Source: Oscillospiraceae bacterium (GTDB taxonomy: Bacteria > Bacillota > Clostridia > Oscillospirales > Acutalibacteraceae). From it: a stretch of 30,631 bases of DNA. This document shows positions 7,353 through 16,613 of this stretch, one piece after another. The DNA is taken from contig JAFLUO010000007.1 of NCBI GenBank assembly GCA_022508705.1, forward strand, positions 1-30,631, written 5' to 3'. Within the stretch, counting starts at the first letter, position 1; every line of letters starts with the position of its first letter. The notes below the pieces were generated by a model. That model was not told the origin of the DNA. It worked only from the letters and a program-made list of their open reading frames with translations, and did no database searches. The position numbers were made by a program, and so were the translations under genes.

Positions 7353-7892
7353 TCATTGCCGTATCTGCAAAAGGTATTCTTCATCAGTAATACCCGGGGA
7401 AAATGTGCGGGTATATTCTTTGACGAGCAAATTTGACTCGTCAAACTTGTCCTTTAGAACTGACTTTAGGTAATCTGTGAAAAAATCCGTAAACCAACTA
7501 ACGCATTGGGATAATTCATCAAAGCAGGGAGTTCCAAGTTGAAGTCCCAAGGAATTGTCAGGAGCAGGACACCATTTTCCCTGAAAAAGTAAAAACACTT
7601 GGGTATGCGTTTGGTGCAGTTCGTCAGACAGATACTCCATGAACCAAGACCGACATGGCAAATCGTGTCTTGCACAATAGACTTTGATGAGCTCTGCCAA
7701 GTCCCAGCACCAGCCGCAGTTATTTTCCACCACATCTTCCGGAGATGAAAAGGCATAATCACGAACTGTGAAATCTTCATCATCTGTAAAATGAAGGTGC
7801 CCTGATTTATCCTGATAACCGTAACGAATGGTTTCGATATATCTGAAAAATGATTGAATATCCAATTCCATTACATCTTCAAACGCCGCCAT
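7353..7892 (-). CDS. Small transglutaminase-like (Cys-His-Asp) protein
   Basis: This is a cytoplasmic-looking protein of 179 aa with no signal peptide or membrane helix. The middle resembles the transglutaminase-like core: a cysteine before a helix in NNCGWCWDLAEL (probable Cys62), a histidine in a strand in QTHTQVFLL (His96), and an aspartate after a tryptophan strand in GKWCPAPDNS (Asp112). Order and spacing match the Cys-His-Asp triad of that superfamily, which includes proteases, N-glycanases and crosslinking enzymes. The substrate cannot be told. It starts 40 bp after valS on the same strand and is the last gene before the bidirectional terminator, so it is probably the distal gene of the valS operon. 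GGTGTGAG lies before the ATG and is a weak ribosome site. I do not know a named family that it belongs to. Confidence 0.7.
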   Translation of the reverse strand: MAAFEDVMELDIQSFFRYIETIRYGYQDKSGHLHFTDDEDFTVRDYAFSSPEDVVENNCGWCWDLAELIKVYCARHDLPCRSWFMEYLSDELHQTHTQVFLLFQGKWCPAPDNSLGLQLGTPCFDELSQCVSWFTDFFTDYLKSVLKDKFDESNLLVKEYTRTFSPGITDEEYLLQIRQ

Positions 7893-7932
7893 ATCGTCTC
7901 ACACCATTCAAATTTCAATTTGTTTTTATAGT

Positions 7933-10635
7933 TTATTTATTAGCGATTTTGGCTATTGCTTCGTCTATCATACTCATTTGTTCAGTATATTTTTGGAGCT
8001 TCTCCTTCTGCTCTTCAACAAGCTTTGCAGGAGCTTTTGCAACGAAATTCTGATTATTGAGTTTATTTGAAACAAAGTCAATATCCTTTTGAACAGCCGC
8101 TTTTTCTTTATTTAGCCGCTCAAGCTCTGCCTTAAAGTCTACAAGTTCATCCATCGGAATGTAAATCTTTGCATCGGCAGTAATTATCGTTACTGCGCCG
8201 TCATCTTCATAATTGGGAATTATGTCCACCTCACTTGCAGATGCAAGACGAATAAAGAAATCAGCGCCGTTTTTAAAGGTATCGGCAAATGCGGTGTCAA
8301 TAATAACCTTTGCTTTCTTTGACGGAGCAACGTTCATTTCGTTTCTTCTGTTACGAACTGCCTTGATTGCCGTCATAACTCTTTCCATTTCCGTTTCATC
8401 GGACTTGAAATTGAGTTTATCTGAATATGTCGGCCACTCAGAAATCATAATTGAGTCGCCACTGTGGGGAAGAGTCTGCCAAATTTCTTCAGTTATAAAC
8501 GGCATAAACGGGTGAAGAAGCTTTAAGGTGTTGCTCATTACGAAAACGAGAACTGCTTTTGCCGTCGCCTTTGCTTTTTCATCGTTCCCGTTAAGGCGGA
8601 TTTTTGCCAGCTCAATGTACCAATCGCAGAATACGTCCCAAATGAAATCGTAAAGTTTTTGAACGGCAAGACCCAACTCGTACTTTTCAAGGGACTCTGT
8701 AACCGCTTTTATAAGGTCATTGTACTGAGAAAGTATCCATTTATCTTCAATAGCTAATTCTTCCGGAATATACGGTGCAGGCTCGTTTTCACTGAGATTC
8801 ATGAGAATAAATCTTGCAGCATTCCAAATCTTATTTGCAAAGTTACGGCTTGCCTCCACCTTTTCATCGGAAAATCTCATATCATTTCCGGGGCTGTTAC
8901 CCGTAGCAAGAGTAAACCGTAGTGCATCGGCGCCGAATTTGTCAATAATTTCAAGGGGGTCAATGCCGTTGCCGAGGGATTTTGACATTTTTCTGCCCAA
9001 AGCGTCACGAACAAGACCGTGAATAAGAACTGTGTCAAAGGGTGCTTTGCCTGTGTATTCAAGAGCGGAGAAAATCATTCTTGAAACCCAGAAGCCTATA
9101 ATATCGTAACCCGTTACGAGTGTATTTGTCGGGTAATAATGCTTTAAATCTTCTGTTTCTTCAGGCCAGCCAAGGGTTGAGAACGGCCAAAGAGCTGAGG
9201 AGAACCAGGTGTCAAGGGTGTCGGGGTCTTGCTGTAAATGTGTTGAACCGCATTTCGGGCAAACGGCAACATCTGTCTTTGAAACAACTGTTTCACCGCA
9301 GTCATCACAGTACCATGCAGGGATTCTGTGACCCCACCAAAGCTGACGTGAAATGCACCAGTCCCTCGTACCGCGCATCCAGCTCATATAATTCTTTGTA
9401 AAGCGTTCAGGAATAAACTTAATTTCGCCCTTTTCAACAGATTCAATTGCAGGTTTTGCCAAAGGCTCCATTCTTACGAACCACTGCTTTGAAACCATCG
9501 GTTCAATGCTTGTGTGGCATCTGTAGCAAGTGCCAACCTCATGCTTGATCGGTTCAATTTCCTTAATGTATCCGCCTTCTTCAAGATCGTGAAGTATTGC
9601 CTTCCGTGCCTCTATTGTGCTCATGCCTGCATATTTACCGCAGTCGAGTACCTCAGGCTCATTCTGTGTTGCCTTGCCTGACGCACGCAGTTCATCTGCT
9701 TCTGCCTTTTCCTTAGCGCCTGTAAGGAAGCCGTCATAAGTAAACGTGCGAACAATCGGAAGATTATGACGAAGCCCTACCTCAAAGTCATTGGGGTCAT
9801 GAGCAGGTGTGATTTTAACAACACCCGTACCCTTTGTCATATCGGCATGCTCGTCGCAAACAATGGGGATTTCTTTGTTGAGTAACGGCAAAATTACGTG
9901 GCAGCCGTGAAGGTGAGCATACCTTGGGTCATCTGGGTTAATTGCAACGGCAGTATCTCCAAGCATAGTCTCAGGTCTTGTTGTTGCAAGCTCCAGCTTT
10001 TCGCCCGTTTCTTTAACCGTATAAAGAAGATGCCAGAAATTTGAATCCTTTTCCTCATATTCAACCTCAGCATCTGAAATTGAGGTGTTGCAATGGGGGC
10101 ACCAGTTAACCATTCTGTTACCGCGGTAAATCAAATCTTTCTCATAAAGGCGTACAAAAACGTCTTTTACTGCATTTGAGCAACCCTCGTCAAGAGTAAA
10201 ACGCTCTCTGTCCCAATCGCAGGAAGAGCCCATTTTCTTGAGCTGCTCAATAATTCTTCCGCCATACTGAGCTTTCCAATCCCATGCACGCTCAAGGAAT
10301 TTTTCTCTGCCGATTGCTTCCTTTGTAATCCCCTCTTTGCGCATAGCTTCAACGATTTTCGCCTCAGTTGCAATAGATGCGTGGTCAGTACCGGGAAGCC
10401 AAAGGGTGTCATAGCCTGCCATTCTGTGATATCTTATAAGTATATCCTGCAAAGTATTGTCAAGGGCATGACCCATGTGAAGCTGACCTGTAATATTCGG
10501 GGGCGGAATAACTATTGTATAAGTCTGCTTTCCCTCTTCACGCTTTGCATGGAAATATTTGTTTTCAACCCATGTTTTGTAAATGCGTTCTTCAACGTTT
10601 TTAGGGTTATACTGTTTTTCAAGTTCCTTTGCCAT
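7933..10635 (-). CDS. valS: Valine-tRNA ligase
   Basis: This is a class Ia aminoacyl-tRNA synthetase that charges tRNA-Val and edits threonine. The length of 900 aa is normal. The HIGH-type motif is HMGH at 53-56 after PPPNITG. The CP1 editing insertion is recognisable by the ELATTRPETMLGDTAVAI stretch and by TPAHDPNDFEVG. Two cysteine pairs (CYRC, and CDDC with CPKC) look like zinc-binding elements. KMSKS is at 549-553. The anticodon-binding domain follows, and the last 65 or so residues are the usual C-terminal coiled-coil tRNA arm. AAGGAGTG lies just upstream of the ATG. No T-box precedes it: only 29 bp separate it from the DUF4364 gene, so it is transcribed from further upstream with the polysaccharide genes. 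Confidence 0.97.
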   Translation of the reverse strand: MAKELEKQYNPKNVEERIYKTWVENKYFHAKREEGKQTYTIVIPPPNITGQLHMGHALDNTLQDILIRYHRMAGYDTLWLPGTDHASIATEAKIVEAMRKEGITKEAIGREKFLERAWDWKAQYGGRIIEQLKKMGSSCDWDRERFTLDEGCSNAVKDVFVRLYEKDLIYRGNRMVNWCPHCNTSISDAEVEYEEKDSNFWHLLYTVKETGEKLELATTRPETMLGDTAVAINPDDPRYAHLHGCHVILPLLNKEIPIVCDEHADMTKGTGVVKITPAHDPNDFEVGLRHNLPIVRTFTYDGFLTGAKEKAEADELRASGKATQNEPEVLDCGKYAGMSTIEARKAILHDLEEGGYIKEIEPIKHEVGTCYRCHTSIEPMVSKQWFVRMEPLAKPAIESVEKGEIKFIPERFTKNYMSWMRGTRDWCISRQLWWGHRIPAWYCDDCGETVVSKTDVAVCPKCGSTHLQQDPDTLDTWFSSALWPFSTLGWPEETEDLKHYYPTNTLVTGYDIIGFWVSRMIFSALEYTGKAPFDTVLIHGLVRDALGRKMSKSLGNGIDPLEIIDKFGADALRFTLATGNSPGNDMRFSDEKVEASRNFANKIWNAARFILMNLSENEPAPYIPEELAIEDKWILSQYNDLIKAVTESLEKYELGLAVQKLYDFIWDVFCDWYIELAKIRLNGNDEKAKATAKAVLVFVMSNTLKLLHPFMPFITEEIWQTLPHSGDSIMISEWPTYSDKLNFKSDETEMERVMTAIKAVRNRRNEMNVAPSKKAKVIIDTAFADTFKNGADFFIRLASASEVDIIPNYEDDGAVTIITADAKIYIPMDELVDFKAELERLNKEKAAVQKDIDFVSNKLNNQNFVAKAPAKLVEEQKEKLQKYTEQMSMIDEAIAKIANK

Positions 10636-10664
10636 TTATATTTTCACTCCTTAATTAGTTCAGT

Positions 10665-11219
10665 TCAAACCGTAAGCGACGTTATTATTGTCGAATAAAC
10701 CTTTACGGGGTCGTTTATGAAATTTTGCTTTACCTGCTCAAGCTGTAAGCTATCGCACACATAGACCGAAAGCTTCATAAACTGTGTATTTTTATCAAAT
10801 AAGGTAAACGTTATTGTGTAACCGCCGTTTTCCTCTTTGGTAACTTCTATTTTATTTTCCCTTTCGACTCGCGCCTTTGTAATAAGACGGATAGCGGAAT
10901 TGACCGCTTTTTCACGAACGGTTTTCGGCAGGCTCGTCTCCAACATTTCAGCCGCCTCTCTGCCCTTTTGAGTTACGGAAATAACCTCATCCTCACCTAC
11001 TATGTCGGCAGTAATATTAGCCGTTTTTAAAAGCTCTTCAATAGCTTGACCGACCTCAAAATAATTTGCAAGCCCGTCCTCCTGCATTGCTTCATTGAGC
11101 ATTTGGCGTGTCATTGGGGAATCCACGGATTTAAGCAAATAGCAAACAAGCAAACGAATATCGTCTCTGTTGCGAAGCCCTCCAAGCTCTATTCCTGCAT
11201 CAAATGCATCATACTCCAT
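10665..11219 (-). CDS. DUF4364 family protein, winged-helix-like
   Basis: This soluble protein of 184 aa is typical of clostridia. The N-terminal part (NRDDIRLLVCYLLKSVDSPM, EVGQAIEELLKTANI, VTQKGREAAEML) looks like a winged-helix unit. A beta-rich C-terminal domain (YTITFTLFDKNTQFMKLSVY) follows. I place it in DUF4364, whose function is not established; a DNA-binding regulator is a fair guess from the fold. I chose the ATG at 11219 because AGGAGAAG lies just upstream, although the frame stays open further. This start overlaps the stop of the HAD gene by 11 nt, which suggests translational coupling. valS follows after 29 bp. Confidence 0.8.
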   Translation of the reverse strand: MEYDAFDAGIELGGLRNRDDIRLLVCYLLKSVDSPMTRQMLNEAMQEDGLANYFEVGQAIEELLKTANITADIVGEDEVISVTQKGREAAEMLETSLPKTVREKAVNSAIRLITKARVERENKIEVTKEENGGYTITFTLFDKNTQFMKLSVYVCDSLQLEQVKQNFINDPVKVYSTIITSLTV

Positions 11220-12030
11220 AATTCTTCTCCTGTAAAATACCGTATATTTCTTTAATATCTTCAAAAACAAAAGTCGGCTTCACGGTGCTCTCGTCAATAT
11301 CCTTTTGAGTGCTTTCACCGCTTAAAACACAAATCGTATCAACTCCTGCATTCACTCCTGACGCTATGTCAGTATACAGCCTGTCGCCGACTACAACCGT
11401 TTCTTCTTTTGTAAATCCGCTCATTTTGACTGCATATTCAATCATAAATTTATCCGGCTTGCCAATGTACAAAGGCCTGCGTTTTGCGGCGTAATTTATT
11501 GCTTCGCAAATCGCAAAGCAGTCGGGTACTAAACCGAATTCCGTGGGGCAGCCTCTGTCGGGATTGGTGGCAATGTACGGAATGTCTTTTTTCGTCTGCA
11601 AAAGGAATGATACGTCAATGAGCTTTTGATATGTAAGCTCTGTGTCATAGCCCACGGCAATGCACTCGGCATCTTTTGTACTGTTCGTCACAGAAACACC
11701 CATTTTTTCCATTTCCGCTATCATTGAGCGGGTGCCCATACAATAAATCTTTTTATTTTTATGATGCTCGTTAAGGTAAAGAGCCGTTGCCTGGGAAGAA
11801 GTGAAAAAGTTATCCTCTGTAACCTTAACGCCCATATTTGAAAGCTTTACAACATAATCCTTTACTGAGCGTGACGAATTGTTCGTTATAAAAATGTATC
11901 TTCCGCCGCTCTTTTCAATACATTCAAGAAATTCATTTACAAAGGGGAATAACCTTGCCCCTTCGTAAATTGTACCGTCCATATCAAGCAGAAAAAGGCG
12001 TTTATTCTTAATTAAATTTTTATCAAGCAT
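11209..12030 (-). CDS. HAD superfamily hydrolase, NagD-like (subfamily IIA)
   Basis: This phosphatase-like enzyme of 273 aa shows HAD motif I, LLDMDGT, with the nucleophile Asp16 and general acid Asp18. Motif II is ITNNSSRS near residue 50. The lysine motif is in YIGKPDKFM, and motif IV is VVGDRLYTDIASG. A cap domain between motifs II and III identifies type IIA, the NagD/para-nitrophenylphosphatase group. Family members dephosphorylate sugar phosphates, nucleotides or glycerol phosphate. The substrate here is unknown, but being embedded after a flippase gene is suggestive of sugar or polyol phosphates. The ATG overlaps the flippase stop (ATGCTTGA, 8 nt), and its own stop overlaps the DUF4364 start, so all three are probably coupled in translation. 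Confidence 0.88.
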   Translation of the reverse strand: MLDKNLIKNKRLFLLDMDGTIYEGARLFPFVNEFLECIEKSGGRYIFITNNSSRSVKDYVVKLSNMGVKVTEDNFFTSSQATALYLNEHHKNKKIYCMGTRSMIAEMEKMGVSVTNSTKDAECIAVGYDTELTYQKLIDVSFLLQTKKDIPYIATNPDRGCPTEFGLVPDCFAICEAINYAAKRRPLYIGKPDKFMIEYAVKMSGFTKEETVVVGDRLYTDIASGVNAGVDTICVLSGESTQKDIDESTVKPTFVFEDIKEIYGILQEKNYGV

Positions 12031-13591
12031 TCTCTTTACCGCCTTTAATTGCCGTTTTTTTCTTTAAAACCCCTAAAAGAAGCGTAATTAAATCCTTCAT
12101 TTCGCTTGTTCTTATAAACAATATAAGATTTATAAGATTCGGAACAACCGCGCAGATAACCGCCCTGATAATAAGCTCCAGCAAAAGATTATCTGTAAAC
12201 GATGTTGCTTTTTCTGCCAAAAACCAAGTTGCCGACAAAGAAATTGCCGTAATTCCTGCATATAAAATGTAGGTCAAATAATACGGTGCTAATTTGTGTT
12301 TTAGAACGTGCTTGTAAACAAGGTATGGCTGAGTCCACATAGGGATTATGAGCATACTCAAAACGTTAGCCGCAATAACGCCGTTAATCGACTTAAATTT
12401 CCATGCCAAAAATATTGAAAGGACAATATTTATTACTGCCTCTAAAATTGCAAATCCGCAGTCCTGCCTGTAAAGCCCTGCGCTGTCCTTTGCCATAAGA
12501 ACAACACGGCGCATACCGTAAACATAAAAATATGTTACGAGCAACAGAAGAGTAGTCGTCGGGAACATACTTCCCTCTTTGCCTTGCATCCAAAGGCGCA
12601 TAAACGGCTGAACCAAAACTGCAAATGATACCGTAAAAAATGAAAAAATCAAATAATTAAAGAAATATAAAAGTTTAAACCGTTTATAAATTGTTTCTTT
12701 CGTTTCAACCGTAATAATATTGCCGAAGCTTGCAGTAATTCCGTTAAAAACCTGCGTTACAAGCTGATTCAGCGCATTTGTAATCAGTGTATAGTTGCCG
12801 TAAACACCTGCAACTGCTGTGCCGATAAAATAAGTAATAATTGCCGAGCCTGTGGCGGTAACGCTGACTCCGCCCACTCGGTGGCAGAGCATTGCGCCCA
12901 TATTTTTAGTCAATGATTTGCGCTCTTCGCCCGTAATTGTGTCCTTTGATTTATCTGCGGCAATTTCAGGATAGCGTTTTTTAAACTGATAACCTATTGA
13001 AACTGCGCCTATAAGTCTGCAAACGATTTTCACAACCGCATAAACCATAAAGCTGTGGGTAATTTTAAGAAGAACCACCTGGCTTATGAGCGTAATAATT
13101 GAAACGAACGCGTCATTTCTGTTGACAACGTAATTATTCTGGTCGGCAACAATTAACGCCTTTCTGTTGGCATACAGATAAGATGCAACCGTGTCTGCCG
13201 CATAAAGAATAAAGAGAAGGGAAATATACCATTTCGGTTTATCTGTATCTTTAATAACGAAATTGACGGCAAAGGACAAAACAAGCGCGCCGCCCATAAA
13301 AACAGAAGCAATTACCTTATAAGCCTGCTTATAAAAATTCAGCACTCGCTTTATTGCGGCATTGTCTTTTTCTTCAATCGGCTTGTAAAGCTTATAAAGA
13401 AGGCCTGTGCTAAGCCCCAGCTCCGCTAAAGATAAAACCTGCAGAAAATTTTTAAAGGTTGTGTCAACACCGCCCAATGAAAGTCCCAGCTCGGCAACGA
13501 AAACTGCCCTTGTAATGAAATTACTGAGCATTAAAATTGCATATCCGCCGATGCCGAATATTGAGTTGACTAAAACTTTTTTACTTCTCAT
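12023..13591 (-). CDS. Wzx-like polysaccharide flippase (MOP/MATE superfamily)
   Basis: This is an integral membrane protein of 522 aa with about twelve to fourteen hydrophobic helices spread over its length. The N-terminus (NSIFGIGGYAILMLSNFITR, then AELGLSTGLLYKLYKPIEEK) matches the pattern of polysaccharide-exporting flippases, where a conserved glycine-rich first helix pair is followed by a gly-leu-ser-containing loop. These proteins move undecaprenyl-linked repeat units across the membrane. Its neighbours fit: a Wzy-like protein directly upstream (11 nt overlap) and three glycosyltransferases. A Wzx role is inferred from topology and context, as sequence in this family is highly variable. 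Confidence 0.88.
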   Translation of the reverse strand: MRSKKVLVNSIFGIGGYAILMLSNFITRAVFVAELGLSLGGVDTTFKNFLQVLSLAELGLSTGLLYKLYKPIEEKDNAAIKRVLNFYKQAYKVIASVFMGGALVLSFAVNFVIKDTDKPKWYISLLFILYAADTVASYLYANRKALIVADQNNYVVNRNDAFVSIITLISQVVLLKITHSFMVYAVVKIVCRLIGAVSIGYQFKKRYPEIAADKSKDTITGEERKSLTKNMGAMLCHRVGGVSVTATGSAIITYFIGTAVAGVYGNYTLITNALNQLVTQVFNGITASFGNIITVETKETIYKRFKLLYFFNYLIFSFFTVSFAVLVQPFMRLWMQGKEGSMFPTTTLLLLVTYFYVYGMRRVVLMAKDSAGLYRQDCGFAILEAVINIVLSIFLAWKFKSINGVIAANVLSMLIIPMWTQPYLVYKHVLKHKLAPYYLTYILYAGITAISLSATWFLAEKATSFTDNLLLELIIRAVICAVVPNLINLILFIRTSEMKDLITLLLGVLKKKTAIKGGKENA

Positions 13592-15080
13592 TTTTGGCTT
13601 TTCCCGTAAATTTATTTAAAATATTTGCAATAAACAAATCAATTTTTTCCGTAATCAAATCTGTTTTCAGCTTTTTGTCATCGTCTGCAAAAACCTGAAT
13701 ATATCCTAAGTACATCCAGAAAATAAACATTGAAAACCGTGTTATAAACAGAATTGTAACCTCTGCCATACTGTTCACCGCAAGCATACCCAATACTGCA
13801 AACAGCATAACAAATACATAATAGTATTTATCGTCTTTTTTTATATATTTAAATATGTTTTTAAGCAAATAAATTGCTATACATATAAAGAAGGCGAAAA
13901 TAAATACAGAGCCGACTGTGCCAACGCTTACCATTATTTGAATTATAAGATTATGGAAATGGCGAAGATAATTGTCAACTATAAAATGACCTCTGTGTGA
14001 CTGAGGTCCGTAACCGAAAATGGGCTTTTCTTTAAACTGTTCCAAGCCGAATTTCCAAATAACCGTTCGCCCCGTGAAAAAGCCGTAGCTCTCGTCAATG
14101 TTACGGTCAATTTCAACGCTGACAATTTTTTCATCATCATTTTCTTCCGGTAAAACATCGGGAACCTGAGGATCGTCTTCACGGTAATATTCTCCGCCGA
14201 GAGAATGGTAAATACTCGGCAAATATGAAATTCCCTTTCGTGAAACAGTAATTGCGCCGAAAAGTATTGCAACCGAGAGGACAGCGGCTAAAGCGCCTGC
14301 CAAAGCCGATTTAACGGTTGAAAGATTCTTTCTGTCGGAAATTTTCTTAGCCGTAGAAAACATTACCGCAATAAACGCAAAAGCGAAAAGTGAGATAAAC
14401 GCACCCTTTGCATTTTCCATGCACATGGACATAAAGTTAAACACAGATGCGTAAACGATGAAAAATCCGTAAAGAAAGCTTATCTTTTTACCGCGTGCCT
14501 TTGTAACGGCAATTTGCAAAACCGTGATTGCCAAAGCCAGCGCCGTTATCATATACCCAGTATTGCTGTAAAGCCCGAAAAGCCTGTTTTGAGACCAACC
14601 CATTGCGTATTTTTGATCTCCGAAAGTAACTTCTTTATGGTAAAGGCAAAGAAACATTCCTATTGAAACCGTTGAAAGAACGGCGGTCATAGCAATAAAA
14701 ATGTTGTTTAATACCGAAAGTTCAAAAAGTGAACGCTCTTTTGTTTTATCAAAGGAGTCGGGGTAAAGCAAAAGAAGAGCTATTACAGTGTACCCCCAGC
14801 TTGCCGCATTCAAATTAAGTCCTGTCTTATAATTTAAGACAACGGAAACGGCAAAAATTAGCATGAAGCCTATCAGCCAAAACATTCCCCTTGCTTTGAG
14901 GAACTTTCTTTTTGTAAATAAATCATAAAGTAACAAAACAGCTCCTGCGCCCAGCATAACGAACATAAGCTTATAAGAAAAAGCTACGCACGGAACGAGC
15001 AATGTGGGAATAAGAAAAACTAAAAGCGCTATTTTGTAGTAAAAAACTATTGAGTTTTTAGCCTTCTCTGTAATTTTCAT
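13581..15080 (-). CDS. Wzy-like polymerase / O-antigen ligase family membrane protein
   Basis: This membrane protein of 499 aa has about ten to twelve helices. A large extracytoplasmic loop near the middle contains IFGYGPQSHRGHFIVDNYLR and HFHNLIIQ, the G-x-G-x(n)-H and H-N-x(2)-I signature of the O-antigen ligase/polymerase family. An acidic stretch (REDDPQVPDVLPEENDDEK) precedes it. Members either polymerise repeat units (Wzy) or ligate a finished polymer to its acceptor (WaaL/Wal type). With a Wzx-like neighbour, Wzy is the more likely role. GGGGGTTAAAT lies before the ATG, and the gene starts 15 bp after the upstream glycosyltransferase. Its 3' end overlaps the flippase start by 11 nt. 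Confidence 0.86.
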   Translation of the reverse strand: MKITEKAKNSIVFYYKIALLVFLIPTLLVPCVAFSYKLMFVMLGAGAVLLLYDLFTKRKFLKARGMFWLIGFMLIFAVSVVLNYKTGLNLNAASWGYTVIALLLLYPDSFDKTKERSLFELSVLNNIFIAMTAVLSTVSIGMFLCLYHKEVTFGDQKYAMGWSQNRLFGLYSNTGYMITALALAITVLQIAVTKARGKKISFLYGFFIVYASVFNFMSMCMENAKGAFISLFAFAFIAVMFSTAKKISDRKNLSTVKSALAGALAAVLSVAILFGAITVSRKGISYLPSIYHSLGGEYYREDDPQVPDVLPEENDDEKIVSVEIDRNIDESYGFFTGRTVIWKFGLEQFKEKPIFGYGPQSHRGHFIVDNYLRHFHNLIIQIMVSVGTVGSVFIFAFFICIAIYLLKNIFKYIKKDDKYYYVFVMLFAVLGMLAVNSMAEVTILFITRFSMFIFWMYLGYIQVFADDDKKLKTDLITEKIDLFIANILNKFTGKAKNEK

Positions 15081-15095
15081 ATTTAACCCCCGTTA

Positions 15096-16202
15096 TTATT
15101 CAAAGTATAACTTTGATATAACCTGTGCCTGCCCCGAAAGTGAAAATCCGCTTTGCTCAAGCTGTTTTTCGGTATCCATGCTATTTTTCCTACCGATTTT
15201 AAGCTTTTCGCATATTCTTTCAGCCCACTGTCTATTACTTTCGGTCAGTGGAAAGAACTCCACAAGTCCTGTTAAATCGCATTCCCTTGTAACTGCATCA
15301 CTAACAAGTGAAGGAAGCCCGTTTGCCTGCGCCTCTACAAGGGTTATCGGAAGCCCCTCAAAAAGAGAAGGCATTAAAAACAAATCCATTGCTGAGTAAT
15401 ATTTAAATATGTCTTCCTGAAAATCCACAAAAACCACATTTTCAATTAAATTTAATTCTCTAACTTTATTTTTTATATTTTCAAGGAATTCGCCGTTTCC
15501 AACAAGCATCAGCGTACAGTCGTTACGGATTTTACAAAGCTCGCAAAATATATCTATAATGAATGTATGATTTTTTTGCACCGTAAATCGCCCTATGTGA
15601 CCCAAGAGAAACTTTGTTGTTATGCCGTATTTTTCCCGCATTTCATCGGCATACACTTTGTTGAATGCAAACTTTTTCGTATCAACCGCATTGTGAAGTA
15701 TTAAAGCCGATTGCGCTGCCTTTTTCCCGTACATCCATTCAGCCGCGGGAACAGAACAGGCGCATTTAACGTCAAAATACCTATTTGCAAAAATGCGCAA
15801 AAATTTATGTAAATTGCTGAACACAATTCTTCGAAGTTTAGAAGCCAAATCAGTAAAACTACTATGTGAGTGCATTATGATTTTTTTTGCGCCGCATCTT
15901 TTTGCATATTTAAAAATTGTAAGCGTTGAAATTGAAGACATATTAAAATGAACTGTATCATAATCTTTTGAAAACACGTCTTTCAAAAAACGTCTGTATA
16001 AAAACGGATGCTTGTACATTGAAATGTCCATTTCAAAATACTGCGTTTTGTTCTCCTCAGTCCATTTTTTCAAACGGTCATTGTGAAAAGAAAGAATGTC
16101 CACATTAGCATCTGCACTTTTCAGCTCATTCAAAATGTTGAGAATGTACTGAGTTATACCCGTAGCGGGAGCAGTGGGTGCAAAAATCAAAACTCTTTTC
16201 AT
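15096..16202 (-). CDS. Glycosyltransferase family 4 (GT-B fold)
   Basis: This cytoplasmic, membrane-associated sugar transferase has 368 aa. The N-terminal Rossmann domain begins MKRVLIFAPTAPATGITQYI, with the glycine-rich loop at residues 13-16. The C-terminal donor-binding domain shows LLGHIGRFTVQKNH (the GRxxxxK turn) and SLFEGLPITLVEAQANGLPS (the E-x7-E motif of GT4 enzymes). Donor and acceptor cannot be deduced. The TAGGAAAATAACG before the ATG is a moderate ribosome site, and only 2 bp separate it from the TagD-like gene. The region is visibly more AT-rich than valS or pheST, which is common for transferred surface-polysaccharide genes but weak evidence by itself. Confidence 0.9.
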   Translation of the reverse strand: MKRVLIFAPTAPATGITQYILNILNELKSADANVDILSFHNDRLKKWTEENKTQYFEMDISMYKHPFLYRRFLKDVFSKDYDTVHFNMSSISTLTIFKYAKRCGAKKIIMHSHSSFTDLASKLRRIVFSNLHKFLRIFANRYFDVKCACSVPAAEWMYGKKAAQSALILHNAVDTKKFAFNKVYADEMREKYGITTKFLLGHIGRFTVQKNHTFIIDIFCELCKIRNDCTLMLVGNGEFLENIKNKVRELNLIENVVFVDFQEDIFKYYSAMDLFLMPSLFEGLPITLVEAQANGLPSLVSDAVTRECDLTGLVEFFPLTESNRQWAERICEKLKIGRKNSMDTEKQLEQSGFSLSGQAQVISKLYFE

Positions 16203-16204
16203 CG

Positions 16205-16594
16205 TTATTTTCCTAAATCTTTTTTGATTTGAGTTGTGGAAATTTCAGGTGTCCGTTCAAGGTAAACTACCTCGCAATGCTCTTTAAGAAAATCAAATTT
16301 ACCTTTCCAATCATCGCCCATAACAAAGGTGTCAACTTTAAATTCTTTAACGTCATTCACCTTTTGCCCCCAATTTTCTTCGGGAATTACCAAATCAACA
16401 TATCTTATGGCTTCCAGAAGCCTTTTTCTTTGCTCATATGAAAAATAACATTTTTTCTGTTTTTCGTTCCAGTTAAATTCGTCTGTTGAAAGGGCAACTA
16501 TTAAGTAATCGCCCAATTCCTTTGCACGTCTTAAAAGATTTATATGCCCATAATGAAGCAAATCAAAGGTGCCGTATGTAATGATTTTTTTCAT
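16205..16594 (-). CDS. tagD: Glycerol-3-phosphate cytidylyltransferase-like (CDP-glycerol synthesis)
   Basis: This is a small nucleotidyltransferase of 129 aa, the usual length of TagD. The CTP-binding HxGH motif is HYGH at 14-17 after YGTFDLL, and the second signature RTPEISTT is at 114-121. TagD activates glycerol 3-phosphate with CTP to give CDP-glycerol for teichoic acids and glycerol-phosphate-decorated polysaccharides. Closely related enzymes use other substrates (ethanolamine phosphate, ribulose phosphate), so glycerol is probable rather than proven. No TagB/TagF polymerase accompanies it. The immediate upstream gene is a LicD-family transferase, which could be the user of the activated product. 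Confidence 0.88.
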   Translation of the reverse strand: MKKIITYGTFDLLHYGHINLLRRAKELGDYLIVALSTDEFNWNEKQKKCYFSYEQRKRLLEAIRYVDLVIPEENWGQKVNDVKEFKVDTFVMGDDWKGKFDFLKEHCEVVYLERTPEISTTQIKKDLGK

Positions 16595-16613
16595 AGATAA
16601 GTCTCCTTAACCC

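Noticed and set aside
7158..7436. A 92-codon plus-strand open frame spanning the end of the membrane protein gene and the bidirectional terminator
   Set aside because: It runs through a strong terminator stem and into the antisense of the transglutaminase-like gene. It begins with lysine/arginine-rich low-complexity sequence and has no ribosome site.
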